Source: Streptomyces spectabilis
GTDB taxonomy: Bacteria; Actinomycetota; Actinomycetes; Streptomycetales; Streptomycetaceae
DNA length: 64,000 nt
Reading direction: 5' to 3'
Assembly: GCF_008704795.1 (NCBI RefSeq)
Contig: NZ_CP023690.1
Span: forward strand, 8,070,501 to 8,134,500
The position numbers and the translations under genes were made by a program. Of this stretch, positions 11,365 to 64,000 are shown one piece after another. Numbering within the stretch: the first letter of the stretch is position 1; each line of letters opens with the position of its first letter. The notes under the pieces were generated by a model, which saw only the letters and a list, made by a program, of their open reading frames with translations, was not told the DNA's origin and did no database searches.

Positions 11365-11433
11365 GCGGAAATTCGTAAAGGGGCCCCTAGGGGGAGGGTA
11401 GGGGTTGTTGCCCTACCCTCCCCCGGATGTGAT
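11365..11433 (+). promoter_or_regulatory. Putative promoter and activator region of gene 2
   Basis: A box GCGGAAAT (11365-11372) is followed by a 23-nt G-rich sequence (11388-11410) that is identical at 50557-50579 in front of gene 5. The 23-mer ends in TTGTTG (11405-11410), a plausible -35 element, and TGTGAT at 11428-11433 lies 17 nt downstream as a plausible -10 element. The same spacing recurs at gene 5. That arrangement would start transcription about 25-30 nt before the ATG. The G-rich part directly abuts the -35 box, as expected for a pathway activator site. The repeat is seen directly; the promoter role is inference. Confidence 0.55.
11390..11424 (+). repeat. Perfect 14-bp inverted repeat upstream of gene 2
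   Basis: GGGGGAGGGTAGGG (11390-11403) and its exact reverse complement CCCTACCCTCCCCC (11411-11424) flank a 7-nt centre, GTTGTTG. The arm centres are 21 bp apart, about two helical turns, which suits an operator for a dimeric regulator. In RNA read through from gene 1 it would form a very stable hairpin, though no U-tract follows. A separate palindrome, GGGGCCCC, lies just upstream at 11380-11387. Confidence 0.85.
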
Positions 11434-11452
11434 GGGTGCGGCCCTCTGCGTT

Positions 11453-11459
11453 GAAGGAG
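11453..11459 (+). promoter_or_regulatory. Ribosome binding site of gene 2
   Basis: GAAGGAG lies 9 nt before the ATG at 11469. This selects ATG 11469 over the in-frame upstream ATG at 11436, which would sit inside the leader and add 11 residues absent from the usual docking-domain start. Confidence 0.85.
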
Positions 11460-11468
11460 TCGCACCGA

Positions 11469-21149
<9,681 letters not shown>

Positions 21150-21178
21150 CGCAGTGATTCTGACGCAGCACGAAATGT

Positions 21179-21182
21179 GGAG
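21179..21182 (+). promoter_or_regulatory. Ribosome binding site deciding the start of gene 3
   Basis: GGAG sits 6 nt before ATG 21189. It overlaps the alternative in-frame GTG at 21177, which has no comparable site in front of it, so the ATG is preferred. The 39-bp gap from gene 2 has no promoter-like sequence; genes 2 and 3 are probably cotranscribed. Confidence 0.75.
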
Positions 21183-21188
21183 CCGGAC

Positions 21189-36152
<14,964 letters not shown>

Positions 36153-36161
<9 letters not shown>

Positions 36162-36223
36162 TGTGCCGCCCCCGCATTCCCCCGCCGCGGCGTCCCCGCG
36201 ATCCCCTGACGTGCCGCCCCCGC
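36153..36223 (+). repeat. Direct repeat of the gene 3 stop-codon segment
   Basis: The 23 nt at 36153-36175, which span the TGA stop of gene 3, recur at 36201-36223 with two mismatches, 48 nt apart. The second copy includes another TGA. It looks like a small local duplication in a C-rich gap. Confidence 0.8.
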
Positions 36224-36226
36224 CCC

Positions 36227-36250
36227 CGCCCCCGCCGTGGCGCGGGGGCG
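36227..36250 (+). terminator. Possible hairpin between genes 3 and 4
   Basis: A 9-bp all-G/C stem (CGCCCCCGC side at 36227-36235, complement at 36242-36250) encloses a 6-nt loop, CGTGGC. No T-run follows, so it could equally be an RNA-processing or stabilising structure, or chance in a C-rich gap. Confidence 0.3.
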
Positions 36251-36277
36251 CCGCACCGCACTCTCCGACTTGCATCT

Positions 36278-36282
36278 AGGAG
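36278..36282 (+). promoter_or_regulatory. Ribosome binding site of gene 4
   Basis: AGGAG lies 9 nt before ATG 36292, where the coiled-coil docking segment begins. Confidence 0.85.
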
Positions 36283-36291
36283 CTAGGCCAG

Positions 36292-50444
<14,153 letters not shown>

Positions 50445-50445
<1 letters not shown>

Positions 50446-50461
50446 AAGGAACAGGACCTTT
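50445..50461 (+). terminator. Small stem-loop at the gene 4 stop
   Basis: AAAGG (50445-50449, starting in the TGA stop) can pair with CCTTT (50457-50461) around a 7-nt loop. Five pairs, three of them A-T, make a weak structure; a terminator role is only a possibility. Confidence 0.2.
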
Positions 50462-50489
50462 AGGTAACGGTAGTCAATTGAACCGGCAG

Positions 50490-50573
50490 CCCCTACCCAC
50501 CCCCTTTATCGCACCCGCCCTTCGGCCGCATTCAGCGGAAATCCCGTAGGGGCGGGTAGGGGGAGGGTAGGGG
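50490..50573. repeat. Separated inverted repeat upstream of gene 5
   Basis: CCCCTACCCACCCCCT (50490-50505) is the reverse complement, with one mismatch, of the 16 nt at 50558-50573, which lie in the 23-mer shared with gene 2. The arms are 52 nt apart. At gene 2 the complementary arm lies instead directly downstream, so the same half-site is used in two geometries. Confidence 0.75.
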
Positions 50574-50602
50574 TTGTTGGTCGTATAGCGCCCTCATAGC
50601 GT
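50535..50602 (+). promoter_or_regulatory. Putative promoter and activator region of gene 5
   Basis: GCGGAAAT (50535-50542) and the 23-mer at 50557-50579 repeat the layout seen before gene 2. TAGGGG occurs three times, at 50547, 50557 and 50568, that is 10 and 11 nt apart on one face of the helix. TTGTTG (50574-50579) would be the -35 box and TAGCGT (50597-50602), again 17 nt downstream, the -10 box. The leader to the ATG would be about 70 nt. The repeat layout is seen; the regulatory role is inference. Confidence 0.55.
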
Positions 50603-50665
50603 CATCGAGAAAACGGCTGCGGACAGGTCCGTTGTATGCCAGCAGGTGCGGCACACGTCCTGAAC

Positions 50666-50670
50666 AGGTG
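50666..50670 (+). promoter_or_regulatory. Ribosome binding site of gene 5
   Basis: AGGTG, weaker than the sites of genes 2 and 4, lies 7 nt before ATG 50678. The protein then begins with the same MANE... docking start as gene 2, which supports this start. Confidence 0.75.
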
Positions 50671-50677
50671 ACATTTG

Positions 50678-64000
<13,323 letters not shown>

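Larger units (their letters stand above)
36162..36291. other. 130-bp C-rich gap between genes 3 and 4
   Basis: The first 90 bases are almost pure C and G with CCCCCG iterations. There is no copy of the promoter block found before genes 2 and 5. A stable stem is possible at 36227-36250. The last 40 bases are less biased and carry the gene 4 ribosome binding site. I see no clear promoter here. Confidence 0.6.

Noticed and set aside
11436..11468. ATG 11436 as the start of gene 2
   Set aside because: It would add 11 residues unlike docking domains and lies upstream of the good GAAGGAG site that serves ATG 11469.
21177..21188. GTG 21177 as the start of gene 3
   Set aside because: The GGAG that should serve as ribosome binding site overlaps this codon; ATG 21189 has the correct spacing.

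Overview
This window is an internal slice of a giant type I modular polyketide synthase (PKS) locus. The very high G+C content, the strong G/C bias at third codon positions and the PKS style point to an actinomycete, most likely Streptomyces or a close relative; this is inference from composition and family only. Five very large genes lie head to tail on the + strand. The first enters from the left already inside a ketoreductase (KR) domain and the last leaves on the right inside a dehydratase (DH) domain. No loading module, thioesterase, regulator, tailoring enzyme, RNA gene or insertion sequence is visible. The gaps between genes are 123, 39, 130 and 232 bp.

Layout: gene 1 (1-11345, 5' truncated) carries the KR-ACP end of module 1, module 2 (KS-AT-KR-ACP) and module 3 (KS-AT-DH-KR-ACP). 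Gene 2 (11469-21149) has modules 4 and 5 (both KS-AT-KR-ACP). Gene 3 (21189-36161) has modules 6 (KS-AT-DH-KR-ACP), 7 and 8 (KS-AT-KR-ACP). Gene 4 (36292-50445) has modules 9, 10 and 11 (KS-AT-KR-ACP). Gene 5 (50678-64000, 3' truncated) has modules 12 (KS-AT-DH-KR-ACP), 13 (KS-AT-KR-ACP) and the first half of 14 (KS-AT-DH...). Module numbers are local to this window. From the GHSxG and HAFH/YASH signatures, modules 2, 3, 4, 5, 8, 9, 11 and 14 take malonyl-CoA and modules 6, 7, 12 and 13 take methylmalonyl-CoA. KRs of modules 5, 7, 10 and 13 are A-type (Trp eight residues before Tyr); the other visible KRs are B-type (LDD, FDD). There is no enoylreductase and no keto-only module, so the visible part should build a polyol chain broken by isolated double bonds. 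This suits a large polyol macrolide or a linear polyene-polyol, but the product cannot be named from the sequence.

Subunit order is supported by the terminal docking segments: gene 1 to 2, 3 to 4 and 4 to 5 use the acidic DDxx(M/V)xxFI tail with a coiled-coil N-terminus, while gene 2 to 3 uses a clearly different pair.

The most unusual element is module 10. Its AT domain has lost the nucleophile (GHSQG became GHGAG), the GQGSQ loop and about 80 residues that include the catalytic YASH histidine, yet the frame is open and the KS, KR and ACP around it look intact. Other notable features are a shared promoter-like block in front of genes 2 and 5 (a 23-nt identical, G-rich sequence ending in a putative -35 box, with a putative -10 box 17 nt downstream in both), a perfect 14-bp inverted repeat centred on the gene 2 copy, and several signs of gene conversion between modules, including a 36-nt stretch identical in all eight malonyl-AT domains.
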